Part shown: positions 33,497 through 45,765 of the stretch, in pieces
Layout of the letters: every line of letters begins with the position of its first letter
Position numbering within the stretch: the stretch's first letter is position 1
Assembly (NCBI RefSeq): GCF_000004195.4
Contig: NC_030680.2
Location: 142,415,545 to 142,479,544 of the forward strand
Direction of reading: 5' to 3'
Source of the DNA: Xenopus tropicalis
Taxonomy: Eukaryota; Chordata; Amphibia; Anura; Pipidae
Length of the DNA: 64,000 bases
Program-made: the position numbers and the translations under genes
The notes under the pieces: model-generated
Databases searched by the model: none
What the model was told of the DNA's origin: nothing
What the model saw: only the letters and a program-made list of their open reading frames with translations

Positions 33497-34463
33497 GGAG
33501 GCAGATTTATCAAAGTGTGAAATAAAAGCTCACTACTGAATAACTCAGCTACATTCTATTCATTCCTATGGGATTTTTAGAAATGTGTTTATGAAATGGT
33601 GAGTTCTAGCAATGAGCGAATCTGTCCCGTTTCGCTTCGCTGCTTCGGCAAAAATGTCGCGCCTCAAAAAAAATTGTTGCCCGCAGCTATTCTTTCGTCG
33701 CCCGCGGCTATTCTTTTGTCGCCTGCGGCTATTCTTTTGTCGCCTGCGGCTATTCTTTTGTCGCCCGCGGCTATTCTTTTGTCGCCCGCGGCTATTCTTT
33801 TGTCGCCCGCGGCTATTCTTTTGTCGCCTGGCGCTATTCTTTTGTCACGCCGCTATTCTTTTGTCGCCCACCGCTATTCTTTTGTCGCCCGCCGCTATTC
33901 TTTTGTCGCCCGCCGCTATTCTTTTGTCGCCCGCGGCTATTCTTTTGTCACGCGGCTATTCTTTTGTCGCCCGCCGCTATTCTTTTGTCGCCCGCCGCTA
34001 TTCTTTTGTCGCGCCGCTATTCTTTTGTCACCCGCCGCTATTCTTTTGTCACCCGCCGCTATTCTTTTGTCGCCCGCGGCTATTCTTTTGTCGCGCGGCT
34101 ATTTTTTTGTCGCCCGCCGCTATTCTTTTGTCACCCGCCGCTATTCTTTTGTCACCCGCCGCTATTCTTTTGTCGCCCGCCGCTATTCTTTTGTCGCGTG
34201 GCTATTCTTTTGACGCAATTTTTTCCAAACAATTTTTGGACGCGCGCCGAATTTTTCTGCGGCTAATTTTTTCATCCGTTTCGCAAAACAATCCACCAAG
34301 GGTGAAACACGGAAATTAGCCGCAAATCCATGCCTGGCGAAACATTTCACCCATCACTAGTGAGTTCTAACTTTCACTTATTGATAAATACACTTCTCAA
34401 AATAGAATGTGGCTGAGTTTTTATGTATTAAGCTCTAAACTCACATTTAAATAAATCTACCCC
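33497..34463 (+). mobile_element. Hairpin MITE (GAGGCAGATTTATC...AAATCTACCCCTC) split by a hAT-1 insertion
   Basis: The two arms, 33497-33606 and 34360-34463, are inverse copies (for example gctacattctattcattcc against agaatgtggctgagtttt). Their junction is the hAT-1 copy at 33607-34359. Confidence 0.7.
33607..34359 (+). mobile_element. hAT-1 MITE with about 26 internal units
   Basis: TAGCAATGAGCGAATCTGTC to TTTCACCCATCACTA, with GTGAGTTC duplicated perfectly (33599-33606, 34360-34367). The units are ctattcttttgtcgcccg plus cgg or ccg, about 21 bp. This ctattctttt spelling is the likely ancestor of the 19/21-bp array at 38966-42880. Confidence 0.94.
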
Positions 34464-35386
34464 TCAGGGTAGGAACAAGCGGTATGTACCGTTGTTAAGG
34501 CCCGAGATAGCGGCAGGCTTACTGAGGTTGGCTACTCGCTTAAAGGGCCAGTATTGCCATAAATTGCTAATAGCATCTTATTTTTTTAATGTACATTTTT
34601 TTAATTCCGTGTATACAAATATATTTTTTAAATCAGAAAAATGTTCAGTCTCTTGTTTATCTTCCTGTGCGCTTTTGTAGTTTGTCATATTGGTAATCTC
34701 TTAGAATTTAATACTTCCCATATATCCCAATAAGGGACATAATCAGGTCACTCTCAGATCAACTGTCATTGGTCGACTACAGAATCGAGGGCTGCTAAAC
34801 AACTTGATGGGTAAACAGACAAGTGGATGGTATTTAATTCTATTTTCAACCGGCAGTTAGAGATCCGTCTGAATTTCCATCCAGATATCAGCTGACAGGA
34901 AGATACATATGGGAGTTATTGCAAAGAGAAATAAATATGAAATATTGAAGTATATTACAACATTGATCTAATATTTTGGTTCCAGATCTCCGGAGATTTT
35001 AGATCTCCTTTAGTTTGACAATCGTTCACTCATTTAGAAAATTGTGGGCGAACTTTTGCCAGTCGGTCGGGAAAGACCTAGAAATGCGGCTCTGCTGCAT
35101 CCGTAATGTATTTCTTTAGTGATAATAAAAAAGCAGCAAATCAGTATTCAAACCCCTCATTCACCCACATCCATCTACATAATTGCAAATGTAAAATATA
35201 AACAAATTAAGCAGTAAGGAAGGAATGATATCTAGTTTCCGGGCTTTGATGATGGATAATTGCAAAGTCTTTATAATGGGGTTGCTCCAGGAAACAACAA
35301 TTGTCCCTACTGTTAAGCAGTTCAAGTAGGTGGAAGTAAAACCTTTTCTCTTATTTTGATTCCTAATAATTTTTACCTGTATGAAC
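34464..35386. other. Low-copy intronic sequence
   Basis: No gene or recognised repeat. Confidence 0.4.
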
Positions 35387-35387
35387 A

Positions 35388-35520
35388 ATAGGGATGCACC
35401 AAATCCACTATTTTACGATACAGGTAAAACCCTGAATCCTTTGCAAAAGATTTAGCCAAATAACAAACCGAATTTCCATGTTTATGTGAGCATTCCGAAT
35501 CCAAACCCTGCCCACCATGC
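35388..35520 (+). mobile_element. hAT-2 family fragment
   Basis: TAGGGATGCACCAAATCC followed by attttacgatacaggtaaaa and gatttagccaaataacaaac. Only the left part is clear. Confidence 0.55.
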
Positions 35521-35693
35521 GCCCGCACCAATGTAAATTGGCCACAAAAATGTCAGGAAGGGGGATGGCAGTTCCGGCTGCATGGCCTGCATCCAGCTCC
35601 CGTCACTTATAGTTACATTATTGGTGAAAGTAAAAATTTGGAGTAGTTTGACCAAAACTGAAGATTAACTTTGCATTGGGGAGAATTCACATC

Positions 35694-36360
35694 TAGTGAT
35701 GGGCGAAATGTTTCGCCAGGCATGGTTTGCTGCGAATTCCCGCGTTTCGCCAAGTGGATGAAAAAATTTGCTGCAGAAAAATTCGCCACACGTCCAAAAA
35801 TTGTCGCCGGCGTCAAAAAAGAATAGTCGCAGGCGTCAAAAGAATAGCCGCGGGCGATAAAAGAATAGCCGTGCGACAAAATAATAGCCGCGGGTGACGA
35901 AATAATAGCCGCGCGACAAAATAATAGCCGTGGGTGACGAAATAATAGCCGCGCAACAAAATAATAGCCACGGGCGATGAAATAATAGCCGCGCAACAAA
36001 ATAATAGCCGCGGGCGACGAAACAATAGCCGCGCGAAAAAATAATAGCCGCACGAAAAAATAATAGCCGCGTGAAAAAATAATAGCCGCGGGTGACGAAA
36101 TAATAGCCGCGCAACAAAATAATAGCCGCGGGCGACGAAACAATAGCCGCACGGCAAAATAATAGCCGCGGGGGGCGATGAAACAATAGCTGCGCGACAA
36201 AATAATAGCCATGGCCAACAAAAGAATAGTCGCGAAAGAAAATTTTTTTTGTCGCACGGCATTTTCGACATTTCACGAATTTTTCGCGGTTTCTCGGATC
36301 TTTTGAAAGATTTGCGAATTTTTCGGAGAAAGCAAAACGGAACAGATTCGCTCATCACTA
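35694..36360 (-). mobile_element. hAT-1 MITE with about 19 internal units
   Basis: TAGTGATGGGCGAAATG to TTCGCTCATCACTA, with TTCACATC duplicated perfectly (35686-35693, 36361-36368). The units gcgacaaaataatagccgc alternate with variants holding gacgaaac or gaaaaaa. Confidence 0.94.
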
Positions 36361-36529
36361 TTCACATCTCTTCTCCAGGTGAAACTTCTCCAGTTTACTA
36401 AGAGCACAAAAACAAATGTTCACCAAAAAAAATGTCTCCAGGTTCCGGCTGGCAAACTGCCATTATAAAGATGATAGAGTAGCCAATGCTGAATCTCATT
36501 ATCCCCATCACCCCCTCCTGGCTAATTTT

Positions 36530-36760
36530 TCACATATGTGAAAAGCCAAAATAAGGGCTAAGATTGGCTATTAGGGGCCTCTATGCACCCTATCAGCTTA
36601 CAGGGGCTTTATTTGGAAGGAAATCTTGTTTTTATTCAACCAAAACTTGCCCCCAAGTCAGGAATTCAAAAATAACTCCCTGGTTTGGGGGCACTGAGAG
36701 CAACATCCAAGGGGTTGGGGAGCAACATGTTGCCACTGAGCCACTGGTTGGGAATCCCTG
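36530..36760 (+). mobile_element. Repeat of the CAGGG...CCCCAACC family, copy c
   Basis: Contains aggaattcaaaaataactcc, ggggagcaacatgttgcca and the end GGTTGGGAATCCCTG, as at 46030-46313. The left end is diverged. Confidence 0.65.
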
Positions 36761-37459
36761 CTCTGGATCAATGAAAGGTTATGGTTGGGAAAAAGGTTGG
36801 CCTTGATGGGCATATTTCTTCAGGTCCAACTACCTTGCAGCTGTAGTTTTGCCTATACTGTATGTCACAGCATATAAGCCATTAACTCCTCTGTTTCTGG
36901 TTGGAATCTCCTGTTAATTGACTGCTGGAGAGACAGCTCCCTGGCTCCGTGTTGCAGAAAGTAAAGTTACAGATGATATGATGTGCGGCTTCCAAACATA
37001 TTAATGAGCGGAATATTCCTAATTCAGAATTCCACGGGGATGTCGGCGTGACCTCCTTTTCAGCCCTGAGAGCTGCGATTGCCTCGTGGGATTTGAGGTG
37101 AGTGAATGCAAAAGAGAAACTTTCAGCAGAACTATTGTGGCAGATGTGGGAGACAGCGTGCCCTAAATCACACTCTCCTTAAGGCGAAGCGCGCGAGGGA
37201 ATGTGGCAGAAATAATCATTTCATGAAAAGCTGCTGAAGCAAAATTCAATAACACGCAGAGTATGTTCTCAAGCGATGCCTAAAAATGTTTTTTTATGAG
37301 CATCTTGCAAATTAGACTGCTCCAGGAAAAACAGGAAAAAGATGAGGCGCCGCGCACTTCTGGAAGAGAAGGTTGGTAGCCTAGAATTGCTGGGGCTCAT
37401 TAGATGGGCTGGGGCCCAGTGCAAACAAAAAAAGGCTTTCAGGGATCACTGGTTATTAT
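36761..37459. other. Low-copy intronic sequence
   Basis: 36990-37290 has even composition and no repeat similarity; a candidate for conservation testing. No gene was seen. Confidence 0.4.
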
Positions 37460-37902
37460 TAGTGATGGGCGAATGTTTCGCCAGGCATGGATTCGCAGCG
37501 AATTTCCGCATTTCGCCATTGGCGGAGTGTTTCGCGAAATGGATAAAAAAATTTGGCGTGGAAAAATTCGGCACACGTCCAAAAATTGTCGCCGGCGTCA
37601 AAAAAGAATAATCACGGGCGTCAAAAGAATAGCCGTGCGACAAAAAAATAGCTGCGGGCGTCAAAAGAATAGCTGTGCGACAAAAAAATAGCCGCAGACG
37701 ACAAAAGAATAGCCGCGTGACAAAAAAATAGCCGCGGGCGACAAAAGAATAGCTGCGGGCGACAAAAGAATAGTCGTGGGTGACAATTTTTTTTTCTGCA
37801 CATATTTTCGCTGTTTCATGAATTTTTCGCTGTTTCGCGGATCTTTTGAAAGATTCACAAATTTTTTGGCGAAGCGAAACGGAACAGATTCGCTCATCAC
37901 TA
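37460..37902 (-). mobile_element. hAT-1 MITE with about nine internal units
   Basis: TAGTGATGGGCGAATG to TTCGCTCATCACTA, with GTTATTAT duplicated perfectly (37452-37459, 37903-37910). The units are gcgacaaaagaatagccg. Confidence 0.94.
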
Positions 37903-37910
37903 GTTATTAT

Positions 37911-38867
37911 CTGTGCCTCAAAATCACAACTGCACCCAAAATCTTTACATCCAAAGGGGCTGATTTACTAAATCTCCCATTTATCTTGGGTTTTTTTTTA
38001 AACCACGAGTAACGTCACTTCCGTCTATGTCAGACATTTATCAAAAAAACCCAAAGGGGAAAAAGTTGCAGAAAAGAAGACAAAGGGGCACATTTATCAA
38101 AACACAAGTTCGAATCCCGAATGGGAAAAATTCGGATTGGAAACGAAAATTTCGAAAATCCCAAGCATTATGGATAATGGGTCCTATATCTGTGATTTAT
38201 GTATGGGTGCTGTAAATAGGAATTTATCCTGCATGTCAGAATCTAGAATTCCTTATAGCAGGTCTAGTGCATAATTTAATTTATCTTCATTTTATTATAC
38301 AGTGCTGCCCATACAAACAGTATATAATACAGACTGTAGTCAGTCCCAAGCTGCAGAACCTTTGACATTGAGTAACTTGACCAAAAAGCCAAGGATTTCA
38401 AGCCAAAACCTCCATGAATCAGAGTTCAGGGTCCTGCCCTGGCTCCAAGCATGAACATTACTTCTAAACATTAAATGTCTTCCCCCGAAAGGCCATCCCT
38501 TTGCATTTACGGAACTGCATGTATGATATTTATGCATAAATGAACTGACCCCGCCAAGCAGAAATCATTAAACTGTGCAGAGCAGCATTTCATGAACACT
38601 ACATGTCAAGGCCCCATTTCTCTGAAACCTATTGGTCTTGCATTATATGTTCAAGAAGCCTATGAGATGTCATTATTCATTTGGTTCAAGCTGGAACGTG
38701 GGCAAAGCGGACTAACCGTGCACACATTCCCCATTAACCACTTCAGCTGCTTCTGGAACGTGCCCGTAACTCCGTAACTAACAGGGAACTGACTTTGGAT
38801 ACAAGGGGGGAAAAATGCTCCAACTCTGAAGTCATGTTGGTTCCACAACTACAATATGGCTTCTGAT
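37911..38867. other. Intronic sequence with one element fragment
   Basis: 38085-38160 is a left-end fragment of the GGGGCACATTTATCAA family (ggggcacatttatcaaaaca; aatcccgaatgggaaaaatt). The rest is low-copy. No gene was seen. Confidence 0.4.
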
Positions 38868-41800
38868 TATGATTGGCGAATCTGTTCCGTTTCGCTTCAC
38901 CAAAAAATTAGCAAATCTTTCGAAAGATTCGCAAAATGACGAAAAAGCCGTGCGGAAAAAATTGTCGCCCGCCACTATTCTTTGGATGTGCGACTATTCT
39001 TTGGATGTGCGACTATTCTTTGGATGTGCGACTATTCTTTGGATGCCCGCGACTATTCTTTGGATGTGCGACTATTCTTTGGATGTGCGACTATTCTTTG
39101 GATGCCCGCGACTATTCTTTGGATGTGCGACTATTCTTTGGATGTGCGACTATTCTTTGGATGCCCACGACTATTCTTTGGATGTGCGACTATTCTTTGG
39201 ATGTGCGACTATTCTTTGGATGTGCGACTATTCTTTGGATGCCCGCGACTATTCTTTGGATGTGCGACTATTCTTTGGATGTGCGACTATTCTTTGGATG
39301 CCCGCGACTATTCTTTGGATGTGCGACTATTCTTTGGATGTGCGACTATTCTTTGGATGTGCGACTATTCTTTGGATGCCCGCCACTATTCTTTGGATGC
39401 CCGCCACTATTCTTTGGATGCCCGCCACTATTCTTTGGATGCCCGCCACTATTCTTTGGATGCCCGCGACTATTCTTTGGATGCCCGCGACTATTCTTTG
39501 GATGCCCGCGACTATTCTTTGGATGCCCGCGACTATTCTTTGGATGTGCGACTATTCTTTGGATGTGCGACTATTCTTTGGATGTGCGACTATTCTTTGG
39601 ATGTGCGACTATTCTTTGGATGTGCGACTATTCTTTGGATGTGCGACTATTCTTTGGATGCCCGCGACTATTCTTTGGATGCCCGCGACTATTCTTTGGA
39701 TGCCCGCGACTATTCTTTGGATGCCCGCGACTATTCTTTGGATGCCCGCGACTATTCTTTGGATGTGCGACTATTCTTTGGATGTGCGACTATTCTTTGG
39801 ATGTGCGACTATTCTTTGGATGCCCGCGACTAATTCTTTGGATGTGCGACTATTCTTTGGATGCCCGCCGACTATTCTTTGGATGCCCGCGACTATTCTT
39901 TGGATGCCCGCGACTATTCTTTGGATGTGCGACTATTCTTTGGATGCCCGCGACTATTCTTTGGATGTGCGACTATTCTTTGGATGTGCGACTATTCTTT
40001 GGATGTGCGACTATTCTTTGGATGTGCGACTATTCTTTGGATGCCCGCGACTATTCTTTGGATGTGCGACTATTCTTTGGATGCCCGCGACTATTCTTTG
40101 GATGTGCGACTATTCTTTGGATGTGCGACTATTCTTTGGATGCCCGCGACTATTCTTTGGATGTGCGACTATTCTTTGGATGCCCGCGACTATTCTTTGG
40201 ATGTGCGACTATTCTTTGGATGTGCGACTATTCTTTGGATGTGCGACTATTCTTTGGATGCCCGCGACTATTCTTTGGATGTGCGACTATTCTTTGGATG
40301 TGCGACTATTCTTTGGATGCCCGCGACTATTCTTTGGATGTGCGACTATTCTTTGGATGTGCGACTATTCTTTGGATGTGCGACTATTCTTTGGATGTGC
40401 GACTATTCTTTGGATGTGCGACTATTCTTTGGATGCCCGCCACTATTCTTTGGATGCCCGCGACTATTCTTTGGATGTGCGACTATTCTTTGGATGCCCG
40501 CGACTATTCTTTGGATGCCCGCCACTATTCTTTGGATGTGCGACTATTCTTTGGATGTGCGACTATTCTTTGGATGTGCGACTATTCTTTGGATGCCCGC
40601 CACTATTCTTTGGATGCCCGCGACTATTCTTTGGATGTGCGACTATTCTTTGGATGCCCGCGACTATTCTTTGGATGTGCGACTATTCTTTGGATGCCCG
40701 CCACTATTCTTTGGATGCCCGCCACTATTCTTTGGATGCCCGCCACTATTCTTTGGATGCCCGCGACTATTCTTGATGCCGACTATTCTTTGGATGTGCG
40801 ACTATTCTTTGGATGTCCGCGACTATTCTTTGGATGCCCGCGACTATTCTTTGGATGTGCGACTATTCTTTGGATGCCCGACTATTCTTTGGATGGCGAC
40901 TATTCTTTGGATGTGCGACTATTCTTTGGATGTGCGACTATTCTTTGGATGTGCGACTATTCTTTGGATGTGCGACTATTCTTTGGATGTGCGACTATTC
41001 TTTGGATGCCCGACTATTCTGCGACTATTCTTTGGATGTGCGGATGTGCGACTATTCTTTGGATGGCGACTGGATGCCCGCGACTATTCTTTGGATGTGC
41101 GACTATTCTTTGGATGTGCGACTATTCTTTGGATGTGCGACTATTCTTTGGATGTGCGACTATTCTTTGGATGTGCGACTATTCTTTGGATGTGCCGACT
41201 ATTCTTTGGATGCCCGCGACTATTCTTTGGATGTGCGACTATTCTTTGGATGTGCGACTATTCTTGGATTCTTGGATGCCGCCACCTTTGGATGCCCGCG
41301 ACTATTCTTTGGATGTGCGACTATTCTTTGGATGTGCGACTATTCTTTGGATTGCGACTATTCTTTGGATCTATTCTGGATGTCCGCGGACTATTTTTGG
41401 ATGCCCGCGACTATTCTTTGGATGTGCGACTATTCTTTGGATGCCCGCGACTATTCTTTGGATGTGCGACTATTCTTTGGATGTGCCGACTATTCTTTGG
41501 ATGTGCGACTATTCTTTGGATGTGCGACTATTCTTTGGATGCCCGCCACTATTCTTTGGATGCCCGCGACTATTCTTTGGATGCCCGCGACTATTCTTTG
41601 GATGTGCGACTATTCTTTGGATGTGCGACTATTCTTTGGATGTGCGACTATTCTTTGGATGTGCGACTATTCTTTGGATGTCCGCGACTATTCTTTGGAT
41701 GCCCGCGACTATTCTTTGGATGTGCGACTATTCTTTGGATGCCCGCGACTATTCTTTGGATGTGCGACTATTCTTTGGATGTGCGACTATTCTTTGGATG

Positions 41801-42960
41801 TGCGACTATTCTTTGGATGTGCGACTATTCTTTGGATGTGCGACTATTCTTTGGATGTGCGACTATTCTTTGGATGTGCGACTATTCTTTGGATGCCCGC
41901 CACTATTCTTTGGATGCCCGCGACTATTCTTTGGATGTGCGACTATTCTTTGGATGCCCGCGACTATTCTTTGGATGTGCGACTATTCTTTGGATGTGCG
42001 ACTATTCTTTGGATGTGCGACTATTCTTTGGATGTGCGACTATTCTTTGGATGCCCGCCACTATTCTTTGGATGCCCGCGACTATTCTTTGGATGTGCGA
42101 CTATTCTTTGGATGCCCGCGACTATTCTTTGGATGTGCGACTATTCTTTGGATGTGCGACTATTCTTTGGATGTGCGACTATTCTTTGGATGCCCGCCAC
42201 TATCTTGGATATTCTTTGCCGACTATTTTGGATGCCCGTGACTATTCTTTGGATGTGCGACTTTGGATGTGCGATCTTTGGATGGCCCGCGACTATTCTT
42301 TGGATGTGCGACTATTCTGCGACTATTCTTTGGATGCCCGCGACTATTCGCGACTATTCGCGACTATTCTTTGGATGTGCGACTATTCCGCGCGACTATT
42401 CGCGACTATTCTTTGGATGTGCGACTATTCTTTGGATGCCCGCGACTATTCTTTGGATGCCCGCGACTATTCTTTGGATCATTCTTTGGATGTGCGACTA
42501 TTCTTTGGATGTGCGACTATTCTTTGGATGTGCGACTATTCTTTGGATTGCGACTATTCTTGGATGCCCGCGACTATTCTTTGGGATGCGACTATTCTTT
42601 GGATGCCTGCGACTATTCTTTGGATGTGCGACCTTTGGATTATTCTTTGGATGTGCGACTATTCTTTGGATGTGCGACTATTCTTTGGATGTGCGACTAT
42701 TCTTTGGATGTGCGACTATTCTTTGGATGTGCGACTATTCTTTGGATGTGCGACTATTCTTTGGATGCCTGCAACTATTCTTTGGATGTGCGACTATTCT
42801 TTGGACGCCCGCGACTATTCTTTGGATGTGCGACTATTCTTTTGATGCCCGCGACTATTCTTGCAACATTTTTTTTGGATGCGCGACTATTCTTTTGACG
42901 CCCGTGACTATTCTTGCAACAATTTTTGACACGCGACAATCCTCGCGAAAATTTTTGTAC
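38868..42960 (+). mobile_element. hAT-1 copy enlarged by a huge internal array; right end lost
   Basis: The left end reads GATTGGCGAATCTGTTCCG followed by the usual ttcgcttcaccaaaaaatta. After the array, 42880-42960 holds typical units (cgactattcttttgacgccc) and hAT-1-like sequence. Then the sequence changes into the right half of a GGGGCACATTTACTAA element ending at 43186, so no proper hAT-1 right terminus is present. Confidence 0.75.
38966..42880 (+). repeat. 19/21-bp minisatellite, about 195 units
   Basis: Two unit types are mixed: ctattctttggatgtgcga (19 bp) and ctattctttggatgcccgcga (21 bp; some end cgcca). The unit has no stop codon in any plus-strand frame, which creates open frames up to 1,101 codons (38936-42241) with a wmcdysldvrlffgc-type repeat. 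No start context, signal or domain supports a protein. From about 40770 to 42700 many units are truncated or fused, while the left third is clean. Confidence 0.95.
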
Positions 42961-43186
42961 ATGCGGTGAATTTTGTCGCGACTTTTTCATAGCCATTATG
43001 ACTTTCGTGAATTGTCGCGACTTTTGCATAGCCATTCAGACTTTCGCCAATTGTCGCAATTTTTTCGTATTGAGCTCTCGAAAAATTTGTGACAATTCGC
43101 GAAAAAGTCGCAAAATACCGATCATTACGAAAAAAAAAACGCATTCGGACGCTTTTCGGACGTTCATGGATTAGTAAATGTGCCCC
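42961..43186 (-). mobile_element. Right half of a GGGGCACATTTACTAA-family element
   Basis: tcgtattgagctctcgaaaa, aaaacgcattcggacgcttt and the end GGATTAGTAAATGTGCCCC match 1480-1579. Confidence 0.75.
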
Positions 43187-43310
43187 TATGAGTCAGCTTC
43201 CTGCTGATTGGCTCAGATCCACATTCCTAAGGTGGGGGGAGTGAGTTTTTAGCATTCTTGAGGGAGGGGGGAGCAGAAGAGGGGAGAGAGGAGAGAGTTG
43301 TGTGTCTCTG

Positions 43311-43438
43311 GCAGAGGAAAACAGACACAACAAATCTTTTGACAGCCATAAGCACTCACAGAAACGCTGCACTGAGTCCTCTGTCAAAAGATTTGTTGTG
43401 TCTGTTTTCCTCTGCAGCATTTCTGTGAGTGCTTATGG
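43311..43438. repeat. Two interleaved inverted repeats (A-B-A'-B')
   Basis: Arm A (43311-43345, 35 bp) is perfectly complementary to 43381-43415, and arm B (43346-43370, 25 bp) to 43414-43438 with one mismatch. The order is A, B, A', B', so the two stems cross. It lies between a GGGGCAC element and a SPIN-like fragment. Confidence 0.9.
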
Positions 43439-43486
43439 CCGTATTTACATAGATAAAGCTTACTTCGTTTTTACCTTTCTTTCTCC

Positions 43487-43633
43487 TTTAATACAGTTCC
43501 TCATGTTGTGGTGACCCCCAAAATTATTCCTAACACCATCGGAAATATGTGTTTTCCAATGGTCTTAGGCGACCCCAGTGAAAGGGCCGTTCAACCCCCA
43601 AAGGGGTCCCGACCCACAGGTTGGGAACCACTG
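43487..43633 (-). mobile_element. SPIN-like hAT transposon fragment
   Basis: The minus strand starts CAGTGGTTCCCAACCTGTGG, followed by gggaccccttt, the gtcgcctaagaccat phrase, and ends gtcaccacaacatgaggaac plus tgtattaaagg. As I recall SPIN (a hAT element shared by horizontal transfer among several tetrapods), this is its 5' end joined to subterminal 3' sequence, with the middle and the last 3' bases missing. An inner hairpin, ccatcggaaa/ttttccaatgg, marks the deletion point. Confidence 0.75.
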
Positions 43634-44267
43634 CTCTAACCCATAGTATTGTATATTTGTATCCATCCATCTATAATGTCTTTATTTTCAAATCTGCAAT
43701 ATATTCTTTGTGTAATAATACCATCGGAGCTGTGCTAGTCCTCACAATGGCCTAGGTGCACTCGCTGAAACACACAGAAGCATTAATAGGTTATAGCCAC
43801 GGGAACCACAAGCCGACTGAGCCGTTGGCTTTTGTGAAGTCCTTAATTAGCTCCTCTTCCTCTCATTACTCTCTGTCAAGTAGCATCACTATCCGCAGCA
43901 ACTCAACCTACATCCCACCAGCAGCAACAATGCCTCTGCAGCCGGCCATTGGCACCAGGTCGTTTAGCACTTAACGATGAAATATTTTTTCCCATTTTCC
44001 TTAATATAAATTATTGGACATGCTGTAGGAAGGCAGTCTTGCTCTATGGCAACCCCCCCCCCCCCCCCGGTGCAGGCTTGAGAGTTCGAAATCTTATTGT
44101 ATAGGAAGCTACAAAGGCCTCTATTTTGGTGGTCTAAAGCTCTGCATCTTGAACTACAAAGAGTCCTAAAGACGTTTTGGAGCTTTAATAGGTGCTGTCT
44201 TGGACATTTCTCATGCCTAAAGCCCAAGGTTTTTTACTTTAAAATGGCCAATGATCCATCTCTAACA
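43634..44267. other. Intronic sequence with a poly-C run
   Basis: A run of about 18 C lies near 44051-44068. No gene was seen. Confidence 0.4.
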
Positions 44268-44960
44268 TACCCCCTAATATGGGGCCTGTTATCCAGAACC
44301 AGGGGCTTTCTAGATATGGGTTCCTTCAGTAATTTTGATCTCCATAACTTGAGTCTACTAAAAAATCATTTAAACCTAATAGGGTCATTTTGCCTCCAAT
44401 AAGGATTCATTATTTCTTAGTTGGGATCAAGTACAGGTACTGTTTTATTATTACAGAGAAAAGGGAATCATTTAACCATTAAATAAACCCAATAGGGCTG
44501 TTCTGCCCCCAATAAGGGGTAATTATATCTTAGTTGGGATCAAGTACAGGTACTGTTTTATTATTACAGAGAAAAGGGAATCATTTAACCATGAAATAAA
44601 CCCAATAGGGCTGTTCTGCCCCCAATAAGGGGTAATTATATCTTAGTTGGGATCAAGTACAGGTACTGTTTTATTATTACAGAGAAAAGGGAATCATTTA
44701 ACCATTAAATAAACCCAATAGGGCTGTTCTGCCCCCAATAAGGGGTAATTATATCTTCGTTGGGATCAAGTACAGGTACTGTTTTATTATTACAGAGAAA
44801 AGGGAATCATTTAACCATGAAATAAACCCAATAGGGCTGTTCTGCCCCAATAAGGGGTAATTATATCTTAGTTGGGATCAAGTACAGGTACTGTTTTATT
44901 ATTACAGTGAAAAAGGAGATCATTTGGAACTTTCTGGATAACAGATCCCATACCTGTATA
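44268..44960 (+). repeat. 113-bp tandem array 4 (about 5 units) with both element ends
   Basis: The left end has tggggcctgttatccagaac and ttgatctccataacttgagt; the right end has aactttctggataacagatc and CCATACCTGTATA. Same orientation as array 1. Confidence 0.93.
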
Positions 44961-45100
44961 CTTATTCTCAAAGTTGTTGCATTGAGAACTGGGGCAATTA
45001 AGGACCACTGGGGGACATTTGCCCCTGAGCAGTTACAAATGGCAACCAATCAAATGCTTGCTTTTATTGTTCTACCTGCCCAGGTAAAAACATGAAAAGT

Positions 45101-45265
45101 CAGGGTCAGACTGGGCCCAGACCTGTTCCTCGCCAGCGCTCCGTTTAGATCCCCAGTGCACTTGTGGGAGGGGGTTGGGCAGGGGCCCCGGGGAGGGTGT
45201 GAGGGCCACAGCAGGGGACTTTTGGACTGCCACTCCAGAGGCCCCACACCTCCCAGTCCAATCCT
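45101..45265 (+). mobile_element. hAT-4 MITE, short copy
   Basis: CAGGGTCAGACTGGGCCC to CCCAGTCCAATCCTG. The flanks TGAAAAGT and TTCCAAGT match at 5 of 8 bases, a weak duplication. Confidence 0.7.
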
Positions 45266-45765
45266 GTTCCAAGTGGCTTATAAATAAGCCCCAATGTGTA
45301 CTTTATCCTTATGTATTTCATACAGTTGAGTTGAGCCCAAAGAAACATACAATCTGACTCACACAGCGAAGGGCTTATTTATAAAGCATCAACATAAGAT
45401 GCATGAATAACAGAAAGAAAAATCAAAGAAATTTGAAAATACCAGAACATTTTCAGCTCTGCCTATTTATAAATATTCACTGCAAATCTTTCCATTTTTT
45501 ACACTTACCATGCAACATTGACTAGTTCTTCTCACTTCACCCTATTTATAAGAAACTTTGACTTCCACACAACTAAAACATTGCTGAAATATATTTTCTA
45601 GCTCAGACCTGTCATAACCCCCCAATTTCTTTACGGCAAAATGATTAGGAATAACATGTCAATGAATGTGTGTAGCATTGGAACAACGTGGCAGAACACG
45701 CAGGGCATTGCCAATGTTCTCTGTACCCTTCACAATACAGACATTTGCAGTTTTATGATCACAGT
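45266..45765. other. AT-rich intronic sequence
   Basis: No gene or recognised repeat. Confidence 0.35.

Noticed and set aside
33596..34319. Frames of 205 and 235 codons in the hAT-1 copy, and similar ones at 35613-36358, 21282-21790 and 14649-14996
   Set aside because: They are translations of about 21-bp tandem units inside non-autonomous transposons, open in several frames at once.
38936..42241. 1,101-codon open frame, with two other long frames over the same DNA
   Set aside because: It is made of 19/21-bp tandem units lacking stops in every forward frame; the frames overlap and have equal merit, and no domain or expression signal is present.
45072..45348. Overlapping minus-strand frames near 45100-45350
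   Set aside because: They lie over a GC-rich hAT-4 MITE and its flank; no family resemblance.
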